Shown here one piece after another: positions 62,830 through 64,000 of a stretch of 64,000 nucleotides of DNA. The notes beneath the pieces are model-generated. The model searched no databases and was not told where the DNA came from. It saw only the letters and a program-made list of their open reading frames with translations. The first letter of the stretch is position 1; every line of letters starts with the position of its first letter. The DNA comes from Zygophlyctis sp. KS116 (taxonomy: Eukaryota; Chytridiomycota). The stretch covers positions 1 to 64,000 of the forward strand of contig BAAFSQ010000002.1 of the NCBI GenBank assembly GCA_054661495.1, written 5' to 3'. A program made the position numbers and the translations under genes.

Positions 62830-63476
62830 ATGATCTTCCTATCATCATTGCTCCTTCTATTATCTTCAATCATTTCAAATGTTTCTGCTTCTAATCCGCC
62901 AGAGTACCAAATGATCTTTAGTTACGCCATTGCCAATGGGCCAAAGCCAATCAGTTTAACTTATAAATTTGGGCAATTCAGATCTATTGTTTCTAATGTG
63001 TCATCCTCCAATCGTGAAAATGCTGTCTTATTAAATTACAACAAAAACATTGGTTCTGCTACACCTCCTGGGCATAATCAATCAATCGGTTTTATTACCG
63101 TAGTAACTTTACAAATAAAGGAAACATGTGGCAAATGGAGTCCTCATCAGTATTACAATGCTTTTTGCGACAATCAGGTGCATGAGATATATGTAAAAGA
63201 AAGTCTGGCCTCTATTTAAAGTTTGGCTATGCATGCGGACCTCTCCCAACTGTGCTTCTGCCTGCAACGACAACAACCTCTAGAACCACTACTACAGTGA
63301 GACCAACAAGTACTACAACTCAAGCTATAGTATGACTGGGGGAGCAGTGCAATCAATTTTGGGGCCCTGTTTCTAAATGTGAAATTGGACTTATTTGTGT
63401 TAAACCTCCCAATCCACCAGGTATTGTCATGGATGGCCCGGGGTATTGTCAACATCCAAGTTCTACCGCTACATAA
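62830..63476 (+). pseudogene. Secreted-protein family, copy 4, with Thr-rich linker and Cys-rich end; frame broken
   Basis: The signal segment MIFLSSLLLLLSSIISNVSAS and blocks YQMIFSYAIANGPKPIS, YKFGQF, LLNYNKNIGSA and FCDNQVHEIY match copy 1. The frame then shifts near 63205 and continues as LYLKFGYACGPLPT. A Thr/Ser-rich linker (TTTTSRTTTTVRPTSTTT) follows. An in-frame TGA at about 63334 precedes a Cys-rich module (EQCNQFWGPVSKCEIGLICV...GPGYCQ) ending at 63474-63476. One frameshift and one stop must be explained by decay, an unusual intron or assembly errors. Confidence 0.65.
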
Positions 63477-63601
63477 CTTTCGGCTGTTACTCCATCTTGG
63501 TATCTCTAATACTATGAAGATTAAAACAGATTCAGTAAAAATAAACTCTATAATTTGCGCCTTTCAAAATATTTGAGATTATTATTAGTATTCGATAACA
63601 A

Positions 63602-63641
63602 TGCATTGAGATTGGCCGTGCATTGAGATTGGCCGTGCATT
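63602..63641. repeat. 17-bp tandem duplication upstream of clathrin
   Basis: TGCATTGAGATTGGCCG occurs twice head to tail (63602-63618 and 63619-63635), followed by a partial TGCATT. It lies 51-90 bp before the clathrin start codon. Function unknown. Confidence 0.8.
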
Positions 63642-63691
63642 TAGCAATCAGCCGGTTACTGGGAGCCACGACGCGCGTTTAAAAGTGAAAA

Positions 63692-64000
63692 ATGACTGAA
63701 TCGCTTCCAATAAAGTTTCAGGAGCATGTCCAACTGCAGTCTTTGGGAATATCTTCAGCGGCGATTGGCTTTAATACGCTAACCATGGAGTCTGATAAGT
63801 TTATCTGTATCCGGGAAAAAGTTAACGAACAAAATCAAGTTGTGATTTGCGATTTAAGTGACTTGAATAATCTAACCAGACGGCCTATAACTGCAGACTC
63901 TGCGATTATGCACCCAAAAGAAAAGGTTATTGCTTTAAAAGGTAAAACTGGAATTTCATTGCCAAATTGATGCGAAGCATCAGGTTCATCAGTTTCGCTT
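63692..64000 (+). CDS. CLTC: Clathrin heavy chain, N-terminal part (3' truncated by window)
   Basis: The start [20 protein letters not shown] is the clathrin heavy-chain N-terminus, followed by [34 protein letters not shown] and a beta-propeller-like strand. The terminal domain binds clathrin-box peptides of adaptors. Near 63945 the frame changes: [10 protein letters not shown], which fits the next strand, is in another frame from GKTGISLPN. An intron or indel there is likely and cannot be settled at the window edge. Confidence 0.93.

Overview
This is a nuclear eukaryotic window: AT-rich, gene-dense and intron-rich. Introns traced by reading frame and homology are mostly 20-33 nt. The gene content points to a zoosporic (flagellated) early-diverging fungus or fungal relative, such as Cryptomycota/Rozella or a chytrid-grade lineage. 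Fungal-type genes (chitin deacetylase, Mif2/CENP-C, Mpe1, Cds1) sit next to genes kept only in flagellated lineages (MKS1, rotatin, LRGUK, a CatSper2-type channel). The genus is an inference. No tRNA, rRNA, CRISPR array or transposase was recognised.

Layout, left to right. 0-10.5 kb: tail of an unknown gene, DBR1, a decayed EXORDIUM-like gene, an unknown gene, pICln, PPCDC, chitin deacetylase, a C2/RasGAP protein and CDC50. 10.5-26.5 kb: a large coiled-coil protein, acylphosphatase, CENP-C, a secreted alpha/beta hydrolase, LRGUK, a PUF protein, a CaMKK-like kinase and Mpe1/RBBP6. 26.9-45.4 kb: oligopeptide transporter, ribosomal protein eL32, cysteinyl-tRNA synthetase, P4-ATPase, ceramide glucosyltransferase, CDP-DAG synthase, a TIM-barrel isomerase, an ABCC transporter and Sde2. 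45.4-64 kb: rotatin, CatSper2, a Siw14-type phosphatase, an ACAP-type ArfGAP, a small cluster of lineage-specific secreted proteins with decayed copies, elongin B, MKS1, a KEA/TMCO3-type antiporter and the start of clathrin heavy chain.

Functional themes: (1) flagellum and centriole (rotatin, MKS1, LRGUK, CatSper2); (2) Ca2+ signalling (CatSper2, CaMKK); (3) membrane lipids and trafficking (P4-ATPase and its usual partner CDC50, UGCG, Cds1, ACAP, clathrin); (4) RNA processing (DBR1, Sde2, pICln, Mpe1, PUF), in a genome with very small introns; (5) cell surface and secretion (chitin deacetylase, hydrolase, a small secreted family).

Packing is extreme. All convergent neighbours have stop codons within about 31 bp, and two pairs overlap tail to tail. 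Some divergent start codons are 14-55 bp apart. The clearest unusual items are the CatSper2-like channel, the secreted-protein cluster with 140-bp direct repeats and pseudogenes, the multiply frameshifted EXORDIUM-like gene, and the tiny introns including a GC-AG one.
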